NCBI GenBank assembly: GCA_022828595.1
Contig: JAKGHH010000004.1
Location: 78,148,270 to 78,212,269 of the forward strand
Origin: Nelumbo lutea
Lineage: Eukaryota > Streptophyta > Magnoliopsida > Proteales > Nelumbonaceae
Direction of reading: 5' to 3'
DNA: 64,000 nucleotides
Shown here piece by piece: positions 22,880 to 56,049 of this stretch; position 1 is the stretch's first letter; each line of letters opens with the position of its first letter. Below the pieces are notes generated by a model, which did no database searches, was not told where the DNA came from, and saw only the letters and a list, made by a program, of their open reading frames with translations. The position numbers and the translations under genes are program-made.

Positions 22880-23689
22880 GGATTATAGTTGATAAGGGCA
22901 ACTTTTGGGTCATAATATCAATAAAAGTAATACTTTTAATAAAATTTTTAAAATATGTTAAATTTTTAAAAATAATATCAAATAAGGGCAAAAACATTAT
23001 TCATCTTCTTTCTCTTGCAAATCATTCATCAGCGCCGCTGCCCGCTGCCTCCTCTGACAACACCTCCGCCTACCTCCGCCCACCTCCACCTCTGCCTCTG
23101 CCCAATGCTGCGACATCCACCCACCTCCGGCAACGTTTGATCAAACACATTTCTGACTTTGTACTTAAAAACTTCTGCAATCACTTCTTGCAGAATTCAA
23201 CTTCACCAATGGAGCACACGCATGGCCCAAGTGACAAAGGAAGCATTTGATTCCTGCAACAGCAGCAGCCCTATCGGCTCTGTTCAATCGACTAGCTCTG
23301 TGAGAATCATCTTCAACTCCACAGGCGAGCACTTCTACATTTGGGTTGGCTTGTCCCTCCAGGTGGCTCTATTGCATACTCCACTTGGGCTTCTGGGAAG
23401 ACCTTCATGGCTGGGTTGGCTTGTTCCACCACCACCACCACTCTGCCACCATCCAGCATAGCTTTTGACGGAGGCAGAGGTGGTGGCATTGGGCAGAGGC
23501 AGAGGTAGAGGTAAAGGTGAGCGGAGGCGGCAGTGCTGTTGAATGACTTGCAAGAAGAAGAATATGAATAGTGTTTTTGCCCTTATTTGATATTATTTTT
23601 AAAAACTTAACATATTTTAGAAATTTTATTAAAAATATTACTTTTATTGATATTAGGGCCCAAAGGTTGTCTTTATCAGCTATAATCCC
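22880..23689. mobile_element. Mutator-type foldback MITE, copy 1
   Basis: The left end GGATTATAGTTGATAAGGGC and the right end (reverse complement GGGATTATAGCTGATAAAG) begin inverted arms of about 150 bp. These include AATATCAATAAAAGTAATA and CAAATAAGGGCAAAAACA on both sides. The middle is GC-rich (cctccgcc repeats). T runs of 8-9 nt flank both ends and could be a 9-bp target duplication. A second copy lies at 59620-60277. Confidence 0.8.
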
Positions 23690-23880
23690 TTTTTTTTAAA
23701 TAAAAATAACTGTCTTAACAAAAATAATATATTTTTGGTGATGTGTTTATTTTGAATCATTCATATTGGCGAAGACCCCCTAAATCTTGGATATTAGACA
23801 TTTAATCTTTACTTCTCACCCTCTAAGGGTTATATGGACAAAATGGGATCTTATGGACAAAGTTATATCAAGGCAATAAG

Positions 23881-24139
23881 CAGGTTTTTAGAACCAATCC
23901 AGACAACGAACCGGTCAGGGGTCTGGTTCATGGGTTGAATATCCAATCGTTTAAATCGAATGGATGACTTGTTTTGACAAAAAAAAAAGGCCAAAACTGT
24001 TGGATGATTCAAACGGTTTGACTGCCCGGGTCAGCGGTTTGCTGACCAAATCAATGGTTTTGGCAAAATAACGGTTCCAAAGTAAAACAGAACTGGTCAC
24101 AGTTTTCCAATCTAGTCCGGTCCGGTTTTAAAAACCATG
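23881..24139. mobile_element. hAT-like MITE, 'CATGGTTTT' family, copy 1
   Basis: It starts CAGGTTTTTAGAACC and ends GGTTTTAAAAACCATG. Inside are many short GGTCAG, AACGG and CCGGT motifs typical of this family. The flanks gcaataag and gtaataaa are compatible with a diverged 8-bp duplication. Other copies lie at 54459, 57605, 60588 and 63012. Confidence 0.7.
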
Positions 24140-24844
24140 GTAATAAAGTTCAAAATTTTGAATACGATACATTCAATACGGGGCATTTTATAGATGGATA
24201 CACCTATTTTAAGAATTTTTTTAACCAATTAAACAACATAAAAACGGATCCCTCTTTGAAACTTATTTAGGAACTCAACCCATCAGTCTCTCACAGTCTC
24301 ACCCTCGTGAGAAAATAATTGGGTAGCCATCACAGGAAGCTTTAATTTCTTCCAAGTCTCTCACATCCATGTAAGCCTAAAATCTAGAAACTCAACCCAT
24401 CAGCCTCTTATTTTTCAAACTTATTTAAGGATTGCAGCCAAACATTATAAAATTTTGAAAAGAACATATTTTTTTAAAATAATTATCTTTCCTTTTGGCT
24501 GCTTTAATAAGAAAGTGAGTGAAAGCATGAAGTAATTAGCTGGTCCTAGTTCCTTGAGACTCTTTTGTCCATGTAGTTATCAGTTAACTTGATTCTGTTC
24601 CTAGTATTTGGATTTTGTAGGGAATGATGTGCTTTATAGTTGGGGTGGAACCAGGAAAACTCCAGCCCATTTGTAAAAGAATTCACATGGGGACCCCACA
24701 TGTACATTCAACCATTCATTCGGAACATCCCCTCATGACCCTACATGCACATTCAACCATGCATTCAGAACATCATCCCCTCATGACAAGTGCAGGAGAT
24801 ATATCTAATGCACGGTTGGAAGTCCATGTGGGGATGCCCGTGGG
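24140..24844. other. Intergenic, with a local tandem duplication
   Basis: I see no gene. At about 24700-24790 a unit of roughly 45 bp (cattcaaccat.cattc.gaacat...cccctcatgac) occurs twice. 'aactcaacccatcag' occurs at about 24270 and 24390. Confidence 0.5.
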
Positions 24845-25623
24845 TAAGGGTGTCAATGGACAAAAAAATCAATTTGGACGGATTGGAGGGAACAACAAGG
24901 CATATTGGATTGGATCAATCCAGTCTAAATTATTTATTAGATTTGATTGGACTTGGTCTGTCCCTAAAGCTGCGTTTGGTTGCAATACAAATGCAAGTAT
25001 ATACACTATATATTTACTCATTTTTCAATTCATGAATGCAAATATGATTCATATTTTAAACCGTTTTTGTATTCATCTTGTTTGTTTGAAACCAATGCAA
25101 AGTATGGGCTCATCATTAAATGCTCCAACTATCTTATTTTCCAATGCCTTAACTTTGGTTAATAAGTTAATTATCAAATGAACACAAAATTGTATCCAAA
25201 AAGCAGGTACAGTAATGCTCTCTTCTTAAAGTACAAAAGTGTCAGAAAATGCATTTTTGCCCTAATAATCATTACTTTTTTACGTTTCAAATAAACGCGA
25301 ACTGGAATACATAAATACTCTAGTTCGATGTTTGTATCGCAAACAAACGGAGCCTAATGAATTTATATTGGATTGGGTTGGATTAAGTCAATATCTGGTC
25401 CATTGATATAAGATAAGAATATAGATGTCAATAGACCAAATTTAGATTAAAACCAATTTAAATTAAAATGAATTTGAACAGATTAGATGGTCCAGACATT
25501 GAATTGGACCGGTCCAACATGGTCCAAAATATTCATTGGATTAGATTAGACCTAGACCATTTGTAATAAACTCACATTAGACTGGATTGAATTGGAGCAA
25601 ATCCAATTCAACTGACACCCCTA
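24845..25623. mobile_element. TIR element with TAGGGGTGTCA-type ends, holding a nested MITE
   Basis: The ends TAAGGGTGTCAATGG and CAACTGACACCCCTA are inverted repeats, and the interior has many 'ggattgga/tccaat' repeats on both sides. A Tourist-like MITE (24968-25354) interrupts it. No convincing target duplication is visible. Confidence 0.6.
24968..25354. mobile_element. Tourist/Harbinger-like MITE, copy 1 (nested)
   Basis: It begins AGCTGCGTTTGGTTGC and ends GCAAACAAACGGAGCC, flanked on both sides by TAA, the 3-bp TWA duplication typical of PIF/Harbinger elements. Confidence 0.7.
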
Positions 25624-26456
25624 CCTGTGATGTGTGCTTTGTGGGGAGGACATCCCAACCCACAAATGGGAGCACATGTTTGTACCCTTTCTTGACTGCA
25701 GGGGATTTGCTTCAGCCTGCAAATACAAATGTGTGAACATGACTGAATAATCAATCACAAGTGAACATGTCATTGTTTTCGTACACATGAGAGCTACATG
25801 TAGTGGGGGCCCATGTGTATGGAACATTGGCATGTTCGCTCATGCAGTGGATCTGATTTATCTTGGTCGTGGAATTTACATCCCTCAATACACAGTTGGG
25901 ATGTGATGTGAGACAATTGTGGGGTGCCTCAGTGGGGCACAGATGTAAATTCTTGATTGTGAATTCCGATCCAATCTGATTTAATAATTGTGGATTTGTG
26001 GGACCCATATTTATTGGATTGTGATGATCAAAATTTATCGGATCTAGCTCCTCTCATTCTGAAGACCCTTGTCCTACAAAATTCACCTTTAAAATAAAAA
26101 TATTGCATTGAATTCTATGGGTAGCCATTCTCACTTTTTTTCTTTGCTGCAAATCCTGTCAGTTGGCGAGCCCAGCCCACTACTAATTGGTTGTTCAAAA
26201 GTTGCTATCAGGATTCAGTGGTCAATTTTTGTTGCATAACTGGACCATATAGAATATACGAGGCTTTAATTCGAACATGACTAGTCAGGAACCTGCACGT
26301 GCAATTATTTGTTAGTAATTGCAACTATTTGTTAGTAACGAGCGGTTGAGATGGTCAGATGGCATCCCTCCAAAATAAGAAGATCCGGATCAAACATGTG
26401 GAATTGAAGGCTTTTCGCGATGTGGTTAGTGAGCATCCTGTTATCCTATTCTATAC
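25624..26456. other. Intergenic, no gene recognised
   Basis: Unique-looking sequence with stops in all frames, no splice-linked coding blocks and no clear repeat structure. Confidence 0.4.
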
Positions 26457-26954
26457 TAGGGGTGTCAAGAAAATCCAATTTTTAATTTGAGATTTTACAT
26501 AATTAAATTGAATTTAGATAATTTGAATATATAATTAATCAAATTCAGATATTCGATTAATATTAAATAGTTAATGGGATTCGAATTCAGATATGGCCTG
26601 ATTCATTCGATAAATATCTAATTCAATTGATTATTTAAATCTTACATATAATATATATAATATATAAATAATTTATATATTTATATATAATAATTAAATT
26701 ATATAAATAATTTATATGTTTATATGCTTTACATAAATAAAATATTTATTTTATACATTTATTAATTACTTAAACTAATTAATTGGTCAAATTCGAATTG
26801 AATCAAATATTCAAATATTTAATCGAATTTAAATTTGGATATTAATTTTCAATATCTGTTGAATATCCAAATGAATTTGAATATTTGTTTTTCAATAGAA
26901 TTTGAAATTAGATATTGCCTGATTAGATTCGGATTCAATCCGTTTACACTCCTA
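26457..26954. mobile_element. hAT-like MITE with TAGGGGTGTCAA ends, copy 1
   Basis: It starts TAGGGGTGTCAAG and ends TTTACACTCCTA. The A/T-rich interior has repeated 'aattcgaat/gatattc' motifs shared with the copy at 34604-34990. No target duplication can be read. Confidence 0.65.
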
Positions 26955-28030
26955 ATCTCACCCCATGATTTCTTTGTATTGTGAACTATATAATATTAAA
27001 AAAAAAAACATAACTATATGATTCAAAATTTAAATTATAAAACTACCCCTTATTTTCTATATTAAAACTTTAATTTGATCAGGTTAATACATTAAAAATG
27101 ATGCATTAAGTGACAAGATAAAGTACTTTTGATTCTGGATCTCCTATCCACCAGAACTCTACCCACTAAACACCACCTTTGTGCATTGGGAACATCTCAT
27201 GCATAATAACAAGAGAATGAAATGTTCACCATGTGTGGCTACCATCTCATGTGGGTAGGTGTGAATAGTCATAATGGGTATGAGATCCGGATTCAGTACT
27301 TATTTAATTACAAGAAACAGTTCAAATCAGTTACCAAGACATGGTATCAACAACATTCCAACCAATCATTATAGCCATACATGAGAGATCTCTTGATAAA
27401 TGATAGGAAAGATATCTCCAATGTGCGACTGCAATGGTCTGGTAGGACAGTGTTGAGAATGTTTTATTGGTGGCATATCCCTACCCCTTCTTTGCCATTT
27501 TGCTTGATAGGACAACAGATCAAAAGTATAAGGATGTAGATATAACATTAGAAGGTTGGTTGCCTTTTCGCTTTCGATTATCAGATTATCAAATGGAGGT
27601 GGATGCAGAACTAGTGAAAAGAATTAATGGCACATTATTCAAACTCACACGGATTTGTTGGATCTCAACTTGCTTGCTTTTAGTTGAAGCAATGCTTTAT
27701 TGAATTAGAAGTGTACAGCAAGACAAAATGGTTAGGCCAAATCAAAAAGGGTTTTGGTGGGCCGACCTTGAGATCCACTCCAATGAATTCCGGTAACAAT
27801 CTACTGGCATCATGCTTTGTTACCATTATCCACCAATGAATTCCGTTCTCATTAAGACCCTTTTCTTTTGTTGGGATCATTTTCATCATTTTTTATTGTA
27901 TGAGACAATTTTTTGAAAGAATTTTATCTTTTGTAATGTTGATAAGGGCATTTTAATCACACAATAATTTGATTAACTTTTTCCCTCGGTAGAAAGTGAT
28001 TTATACACCTAGGAAAAGGTAATATTTTTT
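26955..28030. other. Intergenic, one unassigned short frame
   Basis: I see no recognisable gene. A 78-codon plus-strand frame at 27467-27703 contains a plausible peptide (DVDITLEGWLPFRFRLSDYQ), but I know no family for it and it has no clear splice partners. Confidence 0.3.
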
Positions 28031-28294
28031 TATAGGAATGGCAATGGAGCGAGGTGGGGTCAGGTTTTGCCTATTCAGTATCTGATTCCAAATTGACATT
28101 TCCCATCCTATTCTCGCCCCGAATCCCGATGGGGCTAAAAATCTTAACCCATCCCCATTCCCACAGGGAACAAAGATCTCCAATTTTGCCTCATCTCGAT
28201 CATTCCTACTTGTAAATTTATAATTTTATTTTTTATTTTTTTAAAACCTATGTAAAACTATTTTATATTATGTAATATAATATAGTATAATAGA

Positions 28295-28325
<31 letters not shown>

Positions 28326-28538
28326 CAATTTTATATGTATTATATTATATAATATAGTCAGGGCGAGGTCAATGTCAGGGTTGGGGTAGGGTGGACCGGA
28401 ACTGTCACCACCCCATCCCTAACCCCCCCAGAGTTTTGGGTATTCTTCGAACCTGTCCTAAACCCTGACCAGTGGTCAAAAAACCCGTTCCGACCAGGGC
28501 AAGGCCCCATGGGGACAGGTCAATTTGCCATCTTTACT
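28031..28538. mobile_element. hAT-like TIR element with TAGGAATGGCAA-type ends
   Basis: It starts TATAGGAATGGCAATGG and ends CAATTTGCCATCTTTA, with GGGG-rich segments just inside both ends (gaggtgggg and ccccatgggg). The centre has an (AT)n run at 28295-28322. Confidence 0.55.
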
Positions 28539-30130
28539 TATTTAGAAGAAAAAAGCTCAAAAATTTACCTGAAAAAATATTCTTTATATGAACCCTATAA
28601 TTCCCTATGAGATGGAGAGCAATGCTTAAGTTGCAGGCAAAAGCATGTAGTGAAAACTGTAAATAGATTTGTAGATTTAGTTCTACATTATTTGGAATGA
28701 TTGTAAAAGGTTTGCAGTCTATTTTTGGATCGATAGAAACTATTCAGCAAAAAAAAAAAAAAAAAAGAAAAGAGAAAAACTCATTTGATCGAAAATTGGA
28801 TGAAAATCATGGTTGTTTGTGTCATTATAATTGCATGGACACCGAAACAGATTCACATGCAGGCGTTATTTCAAGAGGCATTAGAACTCTTAGGGGCAAT
28901 ATAGTAATTGGACTCTGACTTAGATTTGAAGAAGACCCGTCTCCGTGCCAGACCAGTTGTGGTCGGTTATTTTGGTTTTCCGTCCCTGTTGGTGAGAATT
29001 TAGAATTCGAAAATGCCGCTCAAGACTTCAGCATCACTAATTATTATATTCAGTAAATGTCCATGGGGCTACATTTAATTTGATGAAAATGGCCTCACTG
29101 CCTCAGGGACAAACATGGGAAAGAAAATATTCTAATTCTAATATATCACCGAGATAAAAACCCTGGAGAAGGTTTCTCTTACCAAATGCATTTTTTCATT
29201 GTCTCGTTCGTTGGTATGAGTTGATTTGTTCTAGAAAGGTGTGGATTCGAACCCAATAAATCATCGGCTTGGGGGGTTATTAACGGTGATGATGAATATT
29301 ATTATATTAAAAAATTGCATTTTCTGATTTTCTCCCATATTTTGATGTATGGTGGCAGTGTTTTCATCCCGTTGCTGAATCATTCGTACTATTACATGTT
29401 CATGATTTCTGGTCTGATTTGCCCATTCATCCGATTTGGGTGAGTGATGATCTATCCTATCCGGTACTAGGTTACGAGTTGCATACTCAATGTATATACA
29501 AACCTTTGGAAAGTAATAACTTTGTGGTCGAATATATGATTGGAGTGTTTTTTTTTAGTTTTGGGTAATTTTTCAGGAGCTTAAGGCGATTTGTTCTGTT
29601 TTTTTTTTTTTTGCCAAATGTTTTGGCTTCGAATTGCAATTTTTAACATCTTTTGCAAATAAAAAATAAAAGATTGGATTAAAAAGATATAAATTACATT
29701 TTTTTTACACCACCTGTCCCGTTTGTCCCAGATGGCCAAATCAGTGACCCACAATCCAGAGGCAAAAGCAGTTTGGCTTTCAAGTCGGTTTTAAAAACAT
29801 TGTATGGTGGGGGTGGAAAATGAAAGGTCTGAAAACGGCAAATTTTCCTCTTTACCAAACACTCTCTTACATTGTTTTTTGCGGTGGGTTCAGCATAAAG
29901 GGTGTTTTCAGAATTATGAAACTTTGCCTGAATCCAACCCAACCGAAAGAAGCTCTTGAAGTTGAATCTTGATTCCCGCTGGCAATTAATTCTCTGTTTG
30001 GTGTAAATTTGCAAAAAATACGGGGTCATGTTAGTCATTCAATTAATTATCCTAGCCGTTTGGTGTATCGAAGTCTGAAGATGAAACATATCTATTTATT
30101 TTTTCTTTGCTGCAGATGAAATATTTCTTG
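28539..30130. other. Intergenic and upstream region of kinesin-13A
   Basis: I see no gene. It contains an A run at 28749-28766 and a short B-box-like GGGTTCGAATCC (minus strand, about 29242) that could be a SINE relic. Confidence 0.4.
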
Positions 30131-30766
30131 TTCCTCATAAGAGCATCGTATTATATGAAACTCGTGATAGCTATTGCAGACACAGAGAGAAGGTTCAGAG
30201 CGCTCGCGATAGCCATTGCAGCGTAATTAGGCCTTTGTTTCTCTTAGTTTTGCTAGAGCCTGGATCTAATTTACGTTTTTAAGCGTTTGGACAACAAATC
30301 TCCACCGTGATCAGCCACCAATATACATTTTGTTCCGGACTTTATCCTGGTAATTGTAGGTTTTATTTTCTGTTTCTTTCTCCAGGAGTTATTTCAATGT
30401 TCTGATTTGGAATAGATTCACAGTTTCATCTCTTTTGTATGACTACTAGGGCTAGATTTATTTCCTAATTGTTTGGATTAGGGTCACATATATCAAATTC
30501 TTTTCGATTGCAGATTCAGAGGCTCTAGATCTCGATTTTTGAAATTTTGAGGAGAAAAACGTTAATGTTTTGCGTGATCTTCGAATTTTCGCCTCATTGT
30601 GAGTATAGATCGCTGAGACGCGTAGATTTAGGGTTTTCCATTGCCATTTACTTGTTTCTTGGCCAGTGAAACTTATCTTCTATTTGTTAACCATAATTTT
30701 TTTTCTTTTGAAGTGGTCTTTCATTAAAAGTGAAAATTGGCTCCGCAACGTCGCGCACAACGCCAC
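30131..30766 (+). promoter_or_regulatory. Promoter-proximal region and 5' leader of kinesin-13A
   Basis: This segment directly precedes the start codon. It includes an imperfect 19-bp direct repeat (CTCGTGATAGCTATTGCAG at 30161, CTCGCGATAGCCATTGCAG at 30203). Possible leader introns have donors at 30350 or 30599 and acceptors at 30513 or 30666. No clear TATA box is seen, so the exact start of transcription is unknown. Confidence 0.4.
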
Positions 30767-52471
<21,705 letters not shown>

Positions 52472-53714
52472 GTCAGTTAAAGGTTCCCCCTCCATTTCAA
52501 CCCAAGGCCTCCTTTGTGAATCTTGCATCTCAAAAATGGCACCATTTTGTGTTGGTAATCCCTTGTGGTTTCTTTAACTTGTTACCATATCATTGTGGTC
52601 AATTGTTAGAACATTTCATTATATTTGTACATTGGCTGCCCCCTCCCCACCTTCCTTTTTTCTTCCTGGGGGAGATATAGATTTATCTGAATTTCTGTTC
52701 TCCTTGCCCCTTCTATTCTTAAACATAAATTTCAAGCAAGGAGCTGCGTTACATGGAGGTGCCAGGGAGTGCATGTGTCTTTGAGCTCATGACGCTAATC
52801 AATTTGCAACTTTCTACCTTGGGAGAATCATGGTTGATTTTGGAATTTGTTGTCCAAGGAGATCATTATGTAATCAAATGTTTTGTTTCCGTTGAGAGTT
52901 TGGTAGTTAGAAACTGGGACTTTAGCGGAACAGGACCAATTCCTAGTCAGTTTAGTTTGTAGACGGATGAAATAGAATTTACAAGATATATCACACTTTA
53001 TTTCAATCCGTTACTTCCACTATTCGCAAGACACCCTTGTTTTTAGGGATTAGGATTTAGGAAGCATTGATTTTCAAGGGTTGCAATTTTTTTTTTATGA
53101 CAGCAATTTTTATGAGAGGCCGGAAGGGTATGAAACTAGAAGAACTTTGATCAATCTGACTTTCCCTGGATGAATTTTGATAAATATCAGCCTATTGGTT
53201 ATCAGTCTGCGAGTTTGGGGTTGTACTTCACAATGTCTTGAAATTACTATCATTCATATCTTATTGTCAGAATCGTTACTAATTCGTATCTGAAATTATC
53301 AATTACATGTAAAAGCATTATATTTACCTAGGTAGAAACTAGAAAGATAAGGCTGTACAGCAGAGGGGAGGCATGTAGCCCTCTCTTTGTCCCATTAGGG
53401 AATCCGAATTGAAATGGTCTATTCCTGTAACCTGTTTTGTCAGATAGAATGTGAATGAAAATTGGAATCAGTTGAATGGGATTTAAATGGTAATGGGGGA
53501 ATGTCACTCCCATTCCATCAAACAGTTGGAATTGAAATGGCCTATTCGCATTCTAATTTCAGACCCCTATTCCTAAGTAGACCTCCGGTCATGTTACCTC
53601 CAAGATATTTCCACATCAAATGTAAGAAAAACATAAAGATTAACTGCAATATTTGGTTGTTCAACTTTGGTTTAATTTTTATTTTATTTAAATATTTTTA
53701 TTAAATATGAAAAA
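52472..53714 (+). other. Kinesin-13A 3' untranslated region and downstream DNA
   Basis: The 3' UTR probably extends to about 52650-53000. Beyond it, 53390-53580 has 'ggaattgaaatgg.ctattc' repeats related to the Tourist-like MITE at 56703. No other gene is visible. Confidence 0.45.
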
Positions 53715-53800
53715 TGAAGATGGAACCAATTGACAAAACAGGATTCATATAGCCGACCCCATATAGTTAGATAAGGCATGGATGAGAATGATGAAAAATT
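53715..53800 (+). mobile_element. RTE LINE tail fragment
   Basis: It contains 'aaaacaggattcatatagccgaccccatatagtta' followed by 'aaggcatggatgagaatgatga', the 3' end of the RTE family seen at 51790. Confidence 0.65.
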
Positions 53801-54360
53801 AAGATAGAAATGGTTAGCTCTCTGTCTATGCCTTTCATACGCCGAGGGATTTTGCTCGTGTAGTGAAACAAGTGCCGTTCCATGTATGAGAGGACATTGA
53901 GATGGGCAGAGGGAGAGAACAGACGATCCCAACCCACACATGGTTGTATTCCTTGCAGATCCTGAGATCCCGACAAAAAAGAGATAAGAGGCAAAAGCAG
54001 AAACAATAGAGAATTCATTTGCTTTGATAAGAATGCATTTGATTCCATCTCAAAATTCTGTTTTTTATTTCTATTTTTTGGGAAAGAACCTGGCCCAGCC
54101 CTTAGCTCAAGCCTTATCCAATCTCCGTCCTACCTTATCGTAAGTCCGATACTCTGATCTACCTATGTAAATACATATATGCATTTTTTTTTATAAATCA
54201 TACAAATATGTATGCATGCATGGATATATATCAGTTGATTTGACCAATTTGAGCAAACCTGAGGCTTGAGCCAACCCGAATGCATCAAATTTCAATTCGG
54301 GGCAGGCCTGGGTTAAACCTGGTCCATCCTCCCTACTTGCATCCCTAGCAATTCCTGTGT

Positions 54361-54386
54361 GTGTGAGAGAGAGAGAGAGAGAGAAA
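54361..54386. repeat. (GA)n microsatellite
   Basis: A run of GT then GA dinucleotides, 'gtgtgagagagagaga'. Confidence 0.9.
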
Positions 54387-54458
54387 ACCACAATTTCATA
54401 CTTCATCACATTACATGGTTCATGAAAAAAAAATTGAAAGAGAATCACAATTTCATAC

Positions 54459-54686
54459 CATGGTTTTTAAAACTGACCCAATGAACCAACCGGTCAGGGG
54501 TCCAATTATCGGTTCGAACGGTCAGCCCGCTCTAACAAAAAATAAAAAAATGGTTCAAATCGTTTAAACGGTTCGAACGATTAATCAGCCGGTTCAGCGA
54601 TTTGCTGACTACGATTTTGGGAAAATACGGAACTGGTCAGGTGACTGGTTCCCGATTTTCCAGTCCAATCCACTTTTGAAACCACG
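54459..54686. mobile_element. hAT-like MITE, 'CATGGTTTT' family, copy 2
   Basis: It starts CATGGTTTTTAAAACTGA and ends TTTTGAAACCACG. A perfect 8-bp duplication, tttcatac, flanks it at 54451-54458 and 54687-54694. Confidence 0.88.
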
Positions 54687-54694
54687 TTTCATAC

Positions 54695-55397
54695 TTCACC
54701 ATCAATTATGGTGATGTGTGGTGCATGACTTGTGTCGACAAGGAAAGGGGCTTGGCTCTCTTCCCCTACCTCCAATAATTTCTGTCGGATTAAGAGAAAA
54801 TAAAAACAAAATTTGATGTACTTGAACTTACATCTCATTTATCAATTAAGTTGGTTGCTATGTAATAGTTTCATTAATGGATATTAAAAAATACCAAGTG
54901 ATTCAGCTTACAAGGTGTGTTATCATAGGTTTCGCCTCACATCACAAAAGAGCAAATTCTACGTTCATTTATTTGTTAATGTTTTTAATTTTTAAGATTT
55001 TTGTAATGAAATTAACCCAAACAGGGTATAAATTTTATACACAAATGGTGGGATCATATATACATATTATATAACACGAATTCAGATTAGCTGAATGTTT
55101 TAGGTGTTTAGCAGGCTGTGGAACCAATGATGAAGTTCCATGGCAGTAATAAATTCATGGTCCCACTATAAAAGATGTGGGCCCGTGCATTTAAATACTG
55201 ACATGGAATTTTGTCATTGGTTCCACAGCCTACTGAACAGCTAAAGCATTCAGTTAAACCTTACTCACATAGGTGGTCAAAATGGTTTCATTCGAGGTCG
55301 GTTTTTAAAACATTGCTTGAGACCCATGCCGCTCTTGTCACATTTCTCTTGATTTTTTGCTCCTTCATCCCAAACCTTAACTAATGATTGTCCCAAC

Positions 55398-55428
<31 letters not shown>

Positions 55429-55530
55429 CTTTACTTGCAGCAGCCATCACAAACAGAAAATGGGGATTTGATTGTGGATTTGTTACTTTTGCTATGCTTC
55501 ATCTCAGGGACTCTTCCTATATATAGTTCT
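54695..55530. other. Intergenic, no gene recognised
   Basis: It contains an inverted pair around 55090-55250 ('gctgaatgttttaggtgtt' and 'cagctaaagcattcagtt'), suggesting another small TIR element, and a (TC)n run at 55400-55428. Confidence 0.4.
55088..55256. mobile_element. Small TIR element (about 170 bp)
   Basis: The left arm 'agctgaatgttttaggtg...gcaggctgtggaaccaatga' matches the reverse complement of the right arm 'tcattggttccacagcctactgaacagctaaagcattcagtt'. The arms cover most of the element. The borders are approximate. Confidence 0.6.
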
Positions 55531-55533
55531 TTA

Positions 55534-55893
55534 GGCTGCGTTTGGAAATGATGCAAATATGTAGAGTATAAAACAGTTCATATCAATTATAAAGTTGGAT
55601 TAGTTTTGAACTGACAAATTTACTTCTTACCAAACAGACTTTTAGCTGTAATAGATTTAAACATAAATTTCAATAAAACATATACTTTTTTTTATCAAAA
55701 GCCCAAGTGAATGCAAATTTACTTCTTTTTTATTGATGTACATTTACATCTTATTATCAATGTAAATATGCATTCATCTGTCATTTGTCAATGCATAAAT
55801 GTAGTGTTGCCAAATGCAAGCAAAAGTGAACCAATGTGTAAATTTACCCTGAACTGGGATTACACTCCATTTGCATTGTTTCCAAACACAACC
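55534..55893. mobile_element. Tourist/Harbinger-like MITE, copy 2
   Basis: It starts GGCTGCGTTTGGAAATGATG and ends CATTGTTTCCAAACACAACC, flanked by TTA on both sides (55531-55533 and 55894-55896). Confidence 0.8.
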
Positions 55894-56049
55894 TTAGATT
55901 TAATTGCTGGAAAAATAGAGGAAGAGAATAAATCCAGAAGCTACATGAGCCATTGAGTTCATTTACTCCATTAACACAGGAACATTGATCATCAGATCAG
56001 TGCCATTTTGTTTTACATTAATTCTACTTTTCACCGGAGAAGGTGAAAA

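Noticed and set aside
23041..23553. Pro-rich frames in 23.0-23.5 kb
   Set aside because: Same cause: the GC-rich core of the first foldback MITE copy.
29225..29300. Possible tRNA gene or SINE (B box GGGTTCGAATCC on the minus strand)
   Set aside because: No matching A box at the right distance and no cloverleaf could be drawn. At most it is a relic.
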